The translations under genes and the position numbers were made by a program. Positions 9,651-19,318 of a DNA stretch of 64,000 nucleotides are shown here, in pieces. Numbering within the stretch: the stretch's first letter is position 1; the number at the start of each line of letters is the position of its first letter. This DNA comes from Mesorhizobium sp. SARCC-RB16n. Its GTDB lineage: Bacteria > Pseudomonadota > Alphaproteobacteria > Rhizobiales > Rhizobiaceae. Location of the stretch: assembly GCF_008520305.1 (NCBI RefSeq), contig NZ_ML703264.1:271966-335965 (forward strand), in the 5' to 3' direction. Below the pieces are notes generated by a model. The model had not been told where the DNA came from and searched no databases. It saw nothing but the letters and a program-made list of their open reading frames with translations.

Positions 9651-10859
9651 TCAGACGCGTTCGATGATGGTTGCAGTACCCATGCCGGCACCGATGCAGA
9701 GTGTCACCAGCGCGGTGTTCAGGTCGCGGCGCTCGAGTTCGTCCAGCACCGTGCCGAAGATCATCGCGCCGGTGGCGCCGAGCGGATGGCCCATGGCGAT
9801 GGCGCCGCCATTGACGTTGATCTTGTCGTGGGGGATCTCGAAAGCCTGCATGTAGCGCAGCACCACCGAGGCGAAGGCCTCGTTGAGCTCGAACAGGTCG
9901 ATGTCCGACAGCTTCATCTTGGCGCGCTTCAACAGTTTCTCGGTGACGTCGACCGGGCCGGTCAGCATCAGCACCGGCTCGGAGCCGATGTTGGCGAAGG
10001 TGCGGATGCGCGCGCGCGGCTTGAGACCCATCGCCTTGCCGGCCTTCTTCGAGCCGAGCAGCACGGCCGCCGCGCCATCGACGATGCCGGACGAGTTGCC
10101 GGCGTGGTGGACGTGGTTGACCTCCTCGACCTCGGGATGCTTCTGCACCGCCACCGCATCGAACCCGCCCATTTCACCAGGCATGATGAAGGACGGGTTG
10201 AGCGAGGCCAGCGACTGCATGTCGGTCGATGGCCGCATATGCTCGTCATGGTCGAGAATGGTGAGACCATTCTGGTCCTTGATCGGGATGACCGAATTCT
10301 TGAAGCGGCCGTCGGCCCAGGATTTTGCGGCGCGCTTCTGGCTTTCGACCGCGTAGGCATCGACGTCGTCGCGGGAAAACCTGTATTTGGTGGCGATCAG
10401 GTCGGCGGAGATGCCTTGCGGCACGAACCAGCCGGGCAAGCCAACCGAAGGGTCCATGAACCAGGCACCGCCGGAGGCGCCCATGCCGACACGCGACATG
10501 GATTCAACACCACCGGCGATGACGATTTCATCGGCGCCCTGTGCGATCTTGGCGGCGCCGAAATTGATGGCGTCGAGACCTGACGCGCAAAAGCGCGAAA
10601 TCTGCATGCCGGGCGCCTTGGTGTCGTAGCCCGCCTCGAAGGCGGCGGCGCGCGGAATGACGGAGCCCGCCTCGCCGACAGGGTCGACGCAGCCGAAGAT
10701 GATGTCGTCGACCGTGCCGGTGTCCAGCCCATTGCGGTCGCGCAGGGCTTCCAGTGTCCTGGCGGCGAGCCGCACCGCCGGCACCTCGTGCAGCGATCCG
10801 TCCTTCTTGCCCTTGCCGCGCGGCGTGCGCACGGCGTCATAGACATAAGCTTCGGCCAT
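9651..10859 (-). CDS. fadA: acetyl-CoA C-acyltransferase (thiolase)
   Basis: This 402-residue thiolase cleaves 3-ketoacyl-CoA with CoA, the last step of the beta-oxidation cycle. The acyl-accepting Cys is in [12 protein letters not shown] (about residue 90). The C-terminal catalytic motifs are GHPLGATGA and [11 protein letters not shown]. The second of two close ATGs (10859) is preferred, because AAGGAG then sits 7 bases upstream rather than 1. The gene lies between an acyl-CoA dehydrogenase gene (34-base gap) and the hydratase/dehydrogenase gene. Chain-length preference is unknown; the gene symbol is by role. Confidence 0.92.
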   Translation of the reverse strand: MAEAYVYDAVRTPRGKGKKDGSLHEVPAVRLAARTLEALRDRNGLDTGTVDDIIFGCVDPVGEAGSVIPRAAAFEAGYDTKAPGMQISRFCASGLDAINFGAAKIAQGADEIVIAGGVESMSRVGMGASGGAWFMDPSVGLPGWFVPQGISADLIATKYRFSRDDVDAYAVESQKRAAKSWADGRFKNSVIPIKDQNGLTILDHDEHMRPSTDMQSLASLNPSFIMPGEMGGFDAVAVQKHPEVEEVNHVHHAGNSSGIVDGAAAVLLGSKKAGKAMGLKPRARIRTFANIGSEPVLMLTGPVDVTEKLLKRAKMKLSDIDLFELNEAFASVVLRYMQAFEIPHDKINVNGGAIAMGHPLGATGAMIFGTVLDELERRDLNTALVTLCIGAGMGTATIIERV

Positions 10860-10893
10860 TTTCATGCTCCTTGGGTTCGCTGAAGAGAGCTGC

Positions 10894-12066
10894 TCAGAGC
10901 GAGCGTCCGATCAGCAATTTCATGATCTCGTTGGTGCCGCCGTAGATGCGCTGGACGCGAGCGTCGCGGAACATGCGGGCGATCGGATATTCATTCATGT
11001 AGCCATAGCCGCCGTGCAATTGAAGGCATTCGTCGACGACTTTGCCCTGCAGGTCGGAGAGCCAGTACTTGGCCATCGAGGCCGTTACCGGATCGAGGCC
11101 GCCATTGATGTGGCGCGTGACGCAGTCGTTGTAGAAGACGCGGCCGATCGTGGCCTCGGTCTTCAATTCGGCCAGTTTGAACTGGGTGTTCTGGAAGTCG
11201 ATGACCGCCTTGCCGAAGGCCTTGCGCTCCTTGACGTAGTCGATGGTCAGCGCCAGCGCCCGCTCGATCATGGCGATCGCCCCGGTGCCGATCTGCAGCC
11301 GCTCCTGCGGCAATTGCTGCATGAGCTGGACGAAGCCTTGTCCCTCTTCATGGCCGAGCAGGTTGGAGGTCGGCACACGCACGTCGTTGAAGAACAGCTC
11401 CGACGTGTCGTTGGCCTTCAGCCCGATCTTGTCGAGGTTGCGGCCGCGCTGGAAGCCTTCGACCTCGTCAGTCTCGACGATCATCAGCGAGGTGCCCTTG
11501 GCGCCCTTCTCCGGATCGGTCTTGGTGACGACGATGATGAAGTTGGCGAGCTGGCCATTGGTGATGAAGGTCTTGGAGCCGTTGATCTTGTACTGGTTGC
11601 CATCCTTCTCGGCCCGCGTCTTGACGCCCTGCAGGTCCGAGCCGGCGCCAGGCTCCGTCATGGCGATGGCGCCGATCAGCTCGCCGGTCGCTAGCTTCGG
11701 CAGCCATTTCTTCTTCTGCTCTTCCGAGCCGTAATGGAGGATGTAGGGGGCGACGATCGAATTGTGCAGGCCGATGCCGAAACCGTCGACGCCGACATGG
11801 CCGATCGCCTCGATGATGGCGCTCTCATGCGCGAAGGTGCCGCCGGAGCCGCCATATTCCTCCGGCATCGAGGCGCAGAGCAGGCCGGCGGAACCTGCCT
11901 TGAGCCAGCTTTCGCGGTCGACCATCTCGTTCTTCTCGAACTCGTCGTAGCGCGGTGCGATCTCCTCCGACATGAAACGGGAGGCCATGTCGTAGAGCAT
12001 GCCGACCTCGTCGGCCGCCCAGGCGGGTTTCGGCAAAGAGAGCACTTCGGCGGGATTTGTCGCCAC
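10894..12066 (-). CDS. acyl-CoA dehydrogenase, long-chain (LCAD-like) type
   Basis: This 390-residue FAD enzyme introduces the trans-2 double bond into acyl-CoA. The FAD/substrate signature AMTEPGAGSDLQGVKTRAEK and the C-terminal block LQLHGGYGYMNEYPIARMF are clear. The usual catalytic YEGT is replaced by IYGGTNEIMK. This also occurs in mammalian LCAD, where the base lies elsewhere, and the RKAFGKAVIDFQNTQFKLAEL helix likewise resembles LCAD. The start is GTG 12066 behind GGAGGAAATC. It is the second gene of the operon, 46 bases after the first dehydrogenase gene. Confidence 0.92.
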   Translation of the reverse strand: MATNPAEVLSLPKPAWAADEVGMLYDMASRFMSEEIAPRYDEFEKNEMVDRESWLKAGSAGLLCASMPEEYGGSGGTFAHESAIIEAIGHVGVDGFGIGLHNSIVAPYILHYGSEEQKKKWLPKLATGELIGAIAMTEPGAGSDLQGVKTRAEKDGNQYKINGSKTFITNGQLANFIIVVTKTDPEKGAKGTSLMIVETDEVEGFQRGRNLDKIGLKANDTSELFFNDVRVPTSNLLGHEEGQGFVQLMQQLPQERLQIGTGAIAMIERALALTIDYVKERKAFGKAVIDFQNTQFKLAELKTEATIGRVFYNDCVTRHINGGLDPVTASMAKYWLSDLQGKVVDECLQLHGGYGYMNEYPIARMFRDARVQRIYGGTNEIMKLLIGRSL

Positions 12067-12112
12067 GATTTCCTCCGCGTATCGACAGACAGAAAGGCCA
12101 ACGAGACCGAGT

Positions 12113-13903
12113 TTAGAACGCTTCCGCCGGCAGGGCCATCAGCGTATCGGCGCCGCTCGAAATACGGGCGAGGTGCGCCGAGGTCTCCGGCATGATCCGT
12201 TCCATGAAGAAGCGCGCCGTCACGACCTTGTTGTCGTAGAAGGGCTGGGAGCCGTTGACGCCTGTCTTACCCTGTGCCGCCTTGGCCATCTGCGCCCACA
12301 TGTAACCCAGCGCAACGAGACCGAAGAGATGCATGTAGTCGGTCGAGGCCGCACCCGCATTGTCGGGCTTGGCCATGCCGTTCTGCAGCAGCCACATCGT
12401 CGCCGCCTGCAAATCGTTGAGGCCCTTCTTCAGACCCTTGGTGAACGGCGCCATCTTTTCGTCCGTGCGGTTTTCCTCGCAGAATTCGCCGACCTCCTTG
12501 AAGAAGGCCTGTATGGCGCGGCCGCCATTCAAGCCGAGCTTGCGGCCGACGAGGTCGAGCGCCTGGATGCCGTTGGCGCCCTCATAGATCATGGCGATGC
12601 GGGCATCGCGCACGAACTGGCTCATGCCGTGCTCTTCGATATAGCCGTGACCGCCGAAAACCTGCTGCGCCATGACGGCGTGGTCGAAGCCCTTGTCGGT
12701 CAGCACGCCCTTGACCACCGGCGTCATCAGGCCGGTGTAATCGTCGGCCGCCTGGCGGTCCTTGTCGTCGGCGGAGCGGTGCGCGACGTCTGACTTGATC
12801 GCAGTCCACAGCGCCAGTGCACGGCCGGCCTCGTTGAAGGCCTTCATGGTCATCAGCGAGCGGCGGATATCGGGATGGACGATGATCGGATCGGCCTTCT
12901 TGTCCGGCGCCTTCGGCCCCGACAGCGAGCGGCCCTGCAAGCGGTCCTTGGCATAGGCGACGGCGTTCTGGTAGGCGATCTCCGACAGCGAAAGGCCCTG
13001 CAGGCCGACGCCGAGGCGGGCCTCGTTCATCATCGTGAACATCGCCTTGAGGCCGCCATTGGCCTCGCCCAGCAGGGTGCCTTCGGCCTCGTCATAGTTC
13101 ATGACGCAGGTCGAGTTGCCGTGAATGCCCATCTTCTCCTCGATGGAACCGCAGGAAACGGTGTTTCTTGTCCCCGGATTGCCCAATGCGTCGAGCTTGA
13201 GCTTCGGCACGATGAACAGCGAGATACCCTTGACGCCTTCCGGTGCGCCCTCGATGCGGGCCAGCACCAGATGGACAATGTTGTCCGACAGGTCGTGCTC
13301 GCCGGCCGAGATGAAGATTTTCTGGCCTGAAATCTTGTAGGTGCCATCGCCGTTCGGCACCGCCTTGGTGCGCAGCAGGCCGAGATCGGTGCCGCAATGC
13401 GGCTCGGTCAGGTTCATGGTGCCTGTCCAGGTGCCCGCGACCATCCTGGGCAGCCAGGCCGCCTTCTGCTCGTCGGTGCCGTGGGTGATGATGGCCGCGA
13501 TCGCACCCTGGGTAAGGCCGGGATACATCATCAGCGACATGTTGGCCGACACCATGTATTCGGCCACCGCCGTGTGCACGGCATAGGGCAGGCCCTGGCC
13601 GCCGAACTCGACGGGGGCCGCCAGACCCATCCAGCCGCCTTCGCGATACTGGTCGAACGCTTCCTTGAAGCCCTTGGGCGTGGTCACCGAGCCGTCTTCG
13701 CGGCGCACGCAGCCTTCCATGTCGCCGACGCGGTTGAGCGGATGCATGACGTTCTCGGCGAGCTTGGCCCCTTCGGCGAGAATTGCCTCCAGCACGTCAG
13801 GCGTCGCGTCGGCGAATCCGGGAAGGTTCGAATAGCGCTGATAGCCCAGCACTTCGTTGAGCACGAACAGCGTGTCCTGGACCGGGGCCCTGTAGATCGG
13901 CAT
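12113..13903 (-). CDS. acyl-CoA dehydrogenase, long form with C-terminal extension
   Basis: This 596-residue enzyme belongs to the acyl-CoA dehydrogenase group with an extra C-terminal domain (about residues 470-590). [19 protein letters not shown] is the FAD-proximal motif. [19 protein letters not shown] keeps the canonical catalytic Glu. The N-terminal segment [20 protein letters not shown] is typical of this group. It is the first gene of the operon and begins at ATG 13903 behind TGGAGGAAAAGC, about 80 bases downstream of the palindromic operator at 13984-14013. It supplies a second dehydrogenase with probably different chain-length range. Confidence 0.93.
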   Translation of the reverse strand: MPIYRAPVQDTLFVLNEVLGYQRYSNLPGFADATPDVLEAILAEGAKLAENVMHPLNRVGDMEGCVRREDGSVTTPKGFKEAFDQYREGGWMGLAAPVEFGGQGLPYAVHTAVAEYMVSANMSLMMYPGLTQGAIAAIITHGTDEQKAAWLPRMVAGTWTGTMNLTEPHCGTDLGLLRTKAVPNGDGTYKISGQKIFISAGEHDLSDNIVHLVLARIEGAPEGVKGISLFIVPKLKLDALGNPGTRNTVSCGSIEEKMGIHGNSTCVMNYDEAEGTLLGEANGGLKAMFTMMNEARLGVGLQGLSLSEIAYQNAVAYAKDRLQGRSLSGPKAPDKKADPIIVHPDIRRSLMTMKAFNEAGRALALWTAIKSDVAHRSADDKDRQAADDYTGLMTPVVKGVLTDKGFDHAVMAQQVFGGHGYIEEHGMSQFVRDARIAMIYEGANGIQALDLVGRKLGLNGGRAIQAFFKEVGEFCEENRTDEKMAPFTKGLKKGLNDLQAATMWLLQNGMAKPDNAGAASTDYMHLFGLVALGYMWAQMAKAAQGKTGVNGSQPFYDNKVVTARFFMERIMPETSAHLARISSGADTLMALPAEAF

Positions 13904-13983
13904 GCTTTTCCTCCACCATGCGGATTAGGCCCCGAAATCAAGCCGTGCGCGGCAAGCGGGCCAATGTCGAAGTCGCAATAGCA

Positions 13984-14013
13984 AATATTGACGTTTGCGT
14001 AAACGTCAATATT
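13984..14013. promoter_or_regulatory. 30-bp palindromic operator upstream of the beta-oxidation operon
   Basis: Two perfect 13-base arms, AATATTGACGTTT and AAACGTCAATATT, flank a 4-base spacer (GCGT). The element lies about 80 bases before the first acyl-CoA dehydrogenase gene and 155 bases from the end of the MerR regulator gene. Palindromes with TTGACGTnnACGT-like cores are, as I recall, typical of LiuR-group MerR regulators that control acyl-CoA and branched-chain amino acid catabolism. The assignment to the neighbouring MerR is inferred from proximity and from a related half-site at its own promoter. Confidence 0.75.
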
Positions 14014-14100
14014 TTCGATGCGACAAGATTTCCGCCGCCAAGGGCGCGGAGCCTAGCGTTGCGGCATTGCGCAAGCCAGCGCGAAACAGCAGGTCACGAC

Positions 14101-14134
14101 TGCGAAAAGCCGCGCGGCATGGCCACGCGGCTTT
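14101..14134 (-). terminator. rho-independent terminator after the MerR gene
   Basis: On the minus strand a perfect 9-base stem (AAAGCCGCG with CGCGGCTTT, at 14126-14134 and 14106-14114) with an 11-base loop is followed by TTTTCG. It lies 35 bases after the MerR stop codon and separates that gene from the oxidation operon. Confidence 0.75.
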
Positions 14135-14168
14135 GATGGTGAAGGGTCCGACAGTGCCGGAGAATGGC

Positions 14169-14630
14169 TTAGCTCGCGACGCTCGCCTGCGGCGCCGTAC
14201 GCTCGGCCAACATCTGGCGCACCGCCGACATCGAGCCGCTGAGCTCATTGATGGCGTCGTCAATCAGTGCCCGCTGCTTCTGCAGGCGAGCGAGCTGCTT
14301 CTCCGACTTGTCCAGCGCCAGCCGCAACTGCTTGGTGTTGGAACCGGTCGGATCGTAGAGGTCCATCATCTGCTTGACGTCGCGCAGCGAGAACCCAACC
14401 TTGCGGCCGAGCAGGATCAGCTTCAGCCTGGCCTTGTCGCGGCGCGTATAGAGACGGGTCGAACCGTCGCGCTGCGGGTTGAGCAGGCCCTTGTCTTCAT
14501 AGAAACGCAGCGTGCGCAGCGTTACGCCGTACTTTTTGGCCATTTCGCCGATGCGGGACAGATCCTCGCCGGCTTCGACAGATGCATTATTGGTATTGGC
14601 CGCGGTCTCGCTGGCCGAGATAAGCTTCAT
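14169..14630 (-). CDS. MerR-family transcriptional regulator, probably of acyl-CoA catabolism
   Basis: This 153-residue protein starts at ATG 14630. It has a winged-helix MerR domain at about residues 25-95 (RIGEMAKKYGVTLRTLRFYE, DKGLLNPQRDGSTRLYTRRD). A long coiled-coil dimerisation helix with LDKSEKQLARLQKQRALIDDAI follows. There is no Cys-rich metal loop, so it is not a metal sensor. Its place upstream of an acyl-CoA oxidation operon and the related operator sequences at 13984 and 14756 suggest a LiuR-like regulator responding to a CoA ester. The inducer is not known. Confidence 0.85.
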   Translation of the reverse strand: MKLISASETAANTNNASVEAGEDLSRIGEMAKKYGVTLRTLRFYEDKGLLNPQRDGSTRLYTRRDKARLKLILLGRKVGFSLRDVKQMMDLYDPTGSNTKQLRLALDKSEKQLARLQKQRALIDDAINELSGSMSAVRQMLAERTAPQASVAS

Positions 14631-15085
14631 GGTTACTGGCTTCCCCGTCTGGTGGCGTCGCGGTCCCGGACCATGCGTCGCCTGACTGGAAGCGGGGGCG
14701 TGCTTCCGGCCGTGGTTTCGACAAACAAATCGCAAAACAGCACAGCTAATGCGCCATTTACGTTTACGTCAATTCTATACCGATAGCCGCCTCATGACGC
14801 AAGGGCGTTTTGGGAACGGTGCTTTATGCCGCACCGGAAGTCGCGACAGCCAACTTCCTTGCAACTTCTTAAGCTTGGTTAACGCGTTGTTTACCACGTT
14901 GGGCGAAATGTGCGCGTGTCGGCTACCCGTGGTTATCCTGTATCGAATTTTTCACGGTTTTTCGGAGCGCGGGTGAAACCCGGGAAGCTAGTCTTCCACC
15001 GTGGCATGGAAGCGCGGTCGCCTCGTTCCGGCAAGGACTTGGGGAGCTGGTCGCAAGCCGGCCAATCTGAAAGACGGACGCACCG
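14631..15085. other. intergenic control region between the MerR gene and podJ
   Basis: This 455-base gap holds no recognisable gene. It contains the MerR-type half-site at 14756-14773. It also contains a TTAA-N6-TTAAC element at 14869-14883, which resembles a CtrA box with one base less spacing than the canonical seven. The promoters of the MerR gene (minus) and of podJ (plus) must lie here, but I could not place their -35/-10 elements with confidence. Confidence 0.5.
14756..14773. promoter_or_regulatory. second MerR-type operator-like site at the regulator's own promoter
   Basis: The sequence ATTTACGTTTACGTCAAT shares the ACGTTTACGT/GACGTAAACGT core and the TTGAC end with the palindrome at 13984-14013. 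It lies about 125 bases upstream of the MerR start. This suggests autoregulation, which is inferred. Confidence 0.55.
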
Positions 15086-18000
15086 ATGAACAGCAAGCGG
15101 TCCTACCTCGACACACTCAATGCCGGCAGGCAGCGCAAGCCACAGACCACGCTCGAGCAGCTGAACCGCTCGCTGGAGACCCTGGAACAGCGCCTGGGGC
15201 AGACGCGCGAGGACGCGACGGCACGCCCCGTTCCTCGCCAATATGGCGCCGACCCGCGTTACCCCGCCGCCGAACCGCGTTATCCCGCCGCGCAGCCGAC
15301 AGCGCAGCAGCGCTGGTATGAGGATCCGCAGCCGGCGCCGCGTGCGCACAACCCTGCGCCGTCCCCTGCCTTCGACCAGAATTACCAGGCGATCGCGCGC
15401 GACATCGACCGCGTGCGCGGCCAGGAAGACAGCGTCGCCATGGTCGGCAAGATCGCGGGCGAGTTGCGCGGCATGCGCGAGGAGTTGCGCCATCAGGTAA
15501 CTTCAGGCCTGCAGCGCGAATTCGACGCGCTGCGCAACGACATCGACCGCGCCTTCCAGGCGAACACCAAGCCCGGCGCGACAGGCAAGGGCAGCGCCGA
15601 ACTTGGCGTGGAATTCGAGCGGCTCTCCGGCGCCATCAAATCGCTGTCGGAAAAGAGTGACGACAGGAGCGTCAACCTGCTGCGACTGGAACTCGAGCAG
15701 GTCAAAGCCGCGCTCGACACGCTGGCGCGCGAGGAGAGCGTGCAGAAGGTCGACCGCCGCTGGGACGATTTCGACCGCCGTTGGACGGCTTTCGAGGACC
15801 GCGTCGACGCCGACCAGCGCAAGCGCTCCGACGATCCCGCCATCGCGGCCCTGACCGACCGGCTGGAGCAGATCAGCAACGCCGTCAACAACCTGCCGGA
15901 ATCGCTGTCGCTGCGTTCGCTGGAGGAAAAGGTCCGCACACTGGCCGGGGCGGTCGACCATTTCGCCAGCCAGCAGGACAATCGCGGCGGCGGCACGCTG
16001 GCCATGATCGACGAGCGGCTGGACGAGATTTCCCGCGCCATCGTAGCCTCGACAGTCGCCGCACAGGCGAATTCAATCGACCACGAAGCCTTCGAACGCA
16101 TCGAGAAACGGATCGACTCGCTCGCCCAGCAGATCGAGGAAGTGGCACAGGACCGTCCCGGCAATGTCGTGATCGACCGGCTGAACACGCTGTCGAGCCG
16201 GGTCGATGACCTTGCCAGCCGCGCCAACCTGCCCGAGCAGGCGATGGAACGACTCGCCAAGCAGATCGCGCTGATCGCCGACAAGATCGATCAGGCGCCG
16301 GCCATGCCCGACGCCGACTATATCTTCCACGGGCTGGAACAGCGCTTCGACGTGCTGTCAGGCATGATGGAGCGTCGCCAGGGCGACGCTATCGAGCAGG
16401 GCAACATGCTGTTTCGCGATCTCGAGCGCCGGCTGGACGAGGTTGCCGACCGGCTGGACCAGCGCAGCATGCCCCAGGTCGACAGCGCCGGCATCATGGA
16501 TGCCATCGATGCCCGCTTCACCGCACTGGCCAAGCGCATGGAAACACGCGCTCCCGATCCCACCGGCGAGGCGGCGATCCGCGGGCTGGAGAGCCGGCTC
16601 GAGGATATTTCAAGCCGGCTGGACGCTTCGGCGGCCCAGGTGGCCGGCATCGATCCGGCGCTGATCCGCAGCCTGGAGGCACAGGTCGCTGGCCTGTCGG
16701 CGCATCTTTCCAAGCCCAGCACGCCGCTGCCGGACTTCGAGGACATCAGCCCGCGCCTCGACGAAATCGAAAAAGCGTTGGCCGGCACCCGCGATTCCAT
16801 CCTCGGCGCCGCACGCGAGGCGGCTGAAAACGCGGTGCGCTCGCTGGCCGGGACGAGCACCAATACGGCCGCCGTATCCGGCCTCGCCCAGGACCTGAAG
16901 ACGCTGGAGACGTTGACCCGGCGTTCCGACGAGCGCAATTCGCGTACCTTCGAGGCCATTCACGATACCTTGCTCAAGATCGTCGACAGGCTGGGTTCGC
17001 TGGAAACCAGCGAACCGTCCGAAGCGGTAAGCGAACTCCTGGATGCGGCTCCGACCAAACCGGGCGGCTGGCGCGGCGTGCGGCGGCCCAAGATGGCCGT
17101 CAACGCACCGTCGATGACCATGGACGAGCCGCTGCCGCTGACCGGCGACATGGCCGATCTGGACGCGCGTGCCGCGGCCATATTGCGCGCCGAGCCTGCT
17201 TCATCCGGCGAGCCGGCACTGCACGTCGAAATGGGCTTGTCTGCCCGGCCGGGCGCCCGCTCGCCCGCGGAAGCCGCCGCCGCTGCCGCGATGGCCGCGC
17301 TCGGTTCCGACACCATCGCAGGAAGGGACCAGCCGGCGAGTCGCAAGTCGATGTTCGGAGGGCTGGCGCGCGCCTTCAAGGGCAAGAAGTCGGCGGATGT
17401 TCCGCCGCTGGCCGGCTCGGCGCCGAGCGCCGATATCCCGAGTGTCGATCTCGACGAGCCGCTCGACCCGAAAGTCGCCAACCGCCCGCTGGAGCCGGGA
17501 TCCGGCGCGCCCGACCTCAATGCCATCATGAAGCGGGTGCGCGATGAACGGGGACAACCGGCAAAGCCCGGCGACAGCGACGCGGCGAAATCGGACTTCA
17601 TCGCCGCTGCCCGACGCGCGGCCCAGGCGGCCGCGGCCGAGGCCGACGCCCTGAAGCGCCAGTCGACGATGAAAGGCCCGGTCAAGGCGCTCAGGATAGG
17701 CGACCTGCTCAAGGCGCGGCGCAAGCCGATCCTGATGGCGGCGGCAGCGATCATGCTGGCGCTTGCCGGCCTGCAACTCGGCAAGGCGTTTCTCTCGGAT
17801 CCCGCCCAGGTGGCGAACAACGACGCGGCCCCGATCGTTACCTCGCAGCCGGTGAAGACGGCCTCTGTCGATACCGCCAGCCAGCCGAAGACCCAGGCGC
17901 AGCCGGCGGCGACGGACGGCGCGCCGGCCCGTGCCGTTAGGCAGGCCGAACAATCCGTGCCGGCAGGCAAGGACGACATGGCGGCGCAGACCGTCATGGC

Positions 18001-19126
18001 CATGCCGTCTGATACGGATGCGATGCCAGATACGGCGCCCGCCGCCGAGCCCGCTCCGGCACCGGTCGCGTCGGCCATGACCTCCGGCCCAAGCACAACC
18101 GCTACCGACACTATGGCATCGGCCGCGCCTGTTGCTCCGATGACCGCTGCTCCTACCATGACGGATCCGGCACCGGCCGCTGTCGCGCCAGTGGCGACCG
18201 AGGCAACAGCCAACGACACGACTGGCGCCGTTGCGCCCATGAACAAGGCGGCGGCGACAGCCGCGACCAAGTTCGACATCCCGGCCGATGCCGGCCCGGC
18301 CGCCTTGCGTGACGCCGCCGCTGGCGGCGACGCCAAGGCACTGTTCGAGGTCGGCTCGCGCTACGCCGAGTCGCGCGGCGTCAAGGAAAACATGCCGGCT
18401 GCCGCCAAATGGTACGAGAAATCGGCGGAACTCGGCTTCGCGCCGGCCGAATACCGCATCGGCAATTTCTACGAGAAGGGCATCGGCGTCGCGCGCGACA
18501 TCAAGAAGTCGAAGACCTGGTATCAGCTCGCTGCCGCGCAGGGCAACGCCAGCGCCATGCACAATCTGGCGGTGCTATTCGCCATGGCCGCTGACGGCGT
18601 GACCGACAATGAATCGGCCGCGCACTGGTTCCAGGAGGCCGCCGACCTCGGCGTCAAGGACAGCCAGTTCAATCTCGGTATCCTCGCCGCCAAGGGCGTC
18701 GGCATGAAGCAGAACCTGGAAGAATCTTACAAGTGGTTCGCGCTTGTCGCCAAGACCGGCGACAAGGATGCCGCGGCCAAGCGCGACGAGATCGCCAATG
18801 CACTGCGGCCTGAGCAACTCGAGCGGGCGCGCGCCGCGACCGAATTGTGGAAGGCCAAGCCGCTCAACGCGACAGCCAATTCGGTGGACATTCCCGAATC
18901 CTGGCAGGAAGGCACGCCGCAGACGACCGCCGGCATCGACATGAAGAAGGCGGTCAAGAACATCCAGCTCATCCTCAACAAGAACGGCTATGACGCCGGC
19001 GGCGCCGACGGCGTGATGGGCGACAAGACCAAGAACGCGATCATCGCTTTCCAGACCGCCAACAACCTGCCGGCGACCGGCGCGGTCGACGAGAAACTGG
19101 TCAAGGCATTGCTGGCGCGCAAATAA
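15086..19126 (+). CDS. podJ: PodJ-like polar localization protein (coiled coil, TM, Sel1 repeats, peptidoglycan-binding domain)
   Basis: The protein has 1346 residues. Its start MNSKRSYLDTLNAGRQRKPQ matches rhizobial PodJ. Residues about 80-660 are long coiled coils with repeated heptad segments such as RLDEISRAIV and DRLEQISNAVNNL. A basic, Ala-rich linker leads to one membrane segment at about 876-897 (ILMAAAAIMLALAGLQLG). A periplasmic Ala/Pro/Thr-rich linker follows. Sel1-type repeats occupy about 1075-1240 (AAAGGDAKALFEVGSRYAES, AAKWYEKSAELGFAPAEYRI). A peptidoglycan_binding_1 domain ends the protein (AIIAFQTANNLPATG). PodJ recruits polar and division factors in alphaproteobacteria. The start codon has only a weak upstream ribosome-binding site. 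Confidence 0.82.
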   Translation: MNSKRSYLDTLNAGRQRKPQTTLEQLNRSLETLEQRLGQTREDATARPVPRQYGADPRYPAAEPRYPAAQPTAQQRWYEDPQPAPRAHNPAPSPAFDQNYQAIARDIDRVRGQEDSVAMVGKIAGELRGMREELRHQVTSGLQREFDALRNDIDRAFQANTKPGATGKGSAELGVEFERLSGAIKSLSEKSDDRSVNLLRLELEQVKAALDTLAREESVQKVDRRWDDFDRRWTAFEDRVDADQRKRSDDPAIAALTDRLEQISNAVNNLPESLSLRSLEEKVRTLAGAVDHFASQQDNRGGGTLAMIDERLDEISRAIVASTVAAQANSIDHEAFERIEKRIDSLAQQIEEVAQDRPGNVVIDRLNTLSSRVDDLASRANLPEQAMERLAKQIALIADKIDQAPAMPDADYIFHGLEQRFDVLSGMMERRQGDAIEQGNMLFRDLERRLDEVADRLDQRSMPQVDSAGIMDAIDARFTALAKRMETRAPDPTGEAAIRGLESRLEDISSRLDASAAQVAGIDPALIRSLEAQVAGLSAHLSKPSTPLPDFEDISPRLDEIEKALAGTRDSILGAAREAAENAVRSLAGTSTNTAAVSGLAQDLKTLETLTRRSDERNSRTFEAIHDTLLKIVDRLGSLETSEPSEAVSELLDAAPTKPGGWRGVRRPKMAVNAPSMTMDEPLPLTGDMADLDARAAAILRAEPASSGEPALHVEMGLSARPGARSPAEAAAAAAMAALGSDTIAGRDQPASRKSMFGGLARAFKGKKSADVPPLAGSAPSADIPSVDLDEPLDPKVANRPLEPGSGAPDLNAIMKRVRDERGQPAKPGDSDAAKSDFIAAARRAAQAAAAEADALKRQSTMKGPVKALRIGDLLKARRKPILMAAAAIMLALAGLQLGKAFLSDPAQVANNDAAPIVTSQPVKTASVDTASQPKTQAQPAATDGAPARAVRQAEQSVPAGKDDMAAQTVMAMPSDTDAMPDTAPAAEPAPAPVASAMTSGPSTTATDTMASAAPVAPMTAAPTMTDPAPAAVAPVATEATANDTTGAVAPMNKAAATAATKFDIPADAGPAALRDAAAGGDAKALFEVGSRYAESRGVKENMPAAAKWYEKSAELGFAPAEYRIGNFYEKGIGVARDIKKSKTWYQLAAAQGNASAMHNLAVLFAMAADGVTDNESAAHWFQEAADLGVKDSQFNLGILAAKGVGMKQNLEESYKWFALVAKTGDKDAAAKRDEIANALRPEQLERARAATELWKAKPLNATANSVDIPESWQEGTPQTTAGIDMKKAVKNIQLILNKNGYDAGGADGVMGDKTKNAIIAFQTANNLPATGAVDEKLVKALLARK

Positions 19127-19318
19127 CGGCAGAAGCGTCGTTTCCACGACGCCCTTGCCATACATTTGCCCGTTAACTGATTGAGTTGTTTTTTGTTTCG
19201 GCGCGGTGGCGGGGTTTGACCTCGCTGCCGCGTCGGCGCAAGAGAAAATTGGCTTTTCGATGCGATACTGTCCGCAACGGCTTTATTCGCCGACAGGCAA
19301 ACTGATCGAGACTGACGG

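Noticed and set aside
6899-9667. A 922-codon open frame on the plus strand, antisense to the hydratase/dehydrogenase gene.
   Set aside because: Its translation is low-complexity and has no domain; the minus-strand enzyme has clear catalytic motifs. High GC gives long spurious frames.
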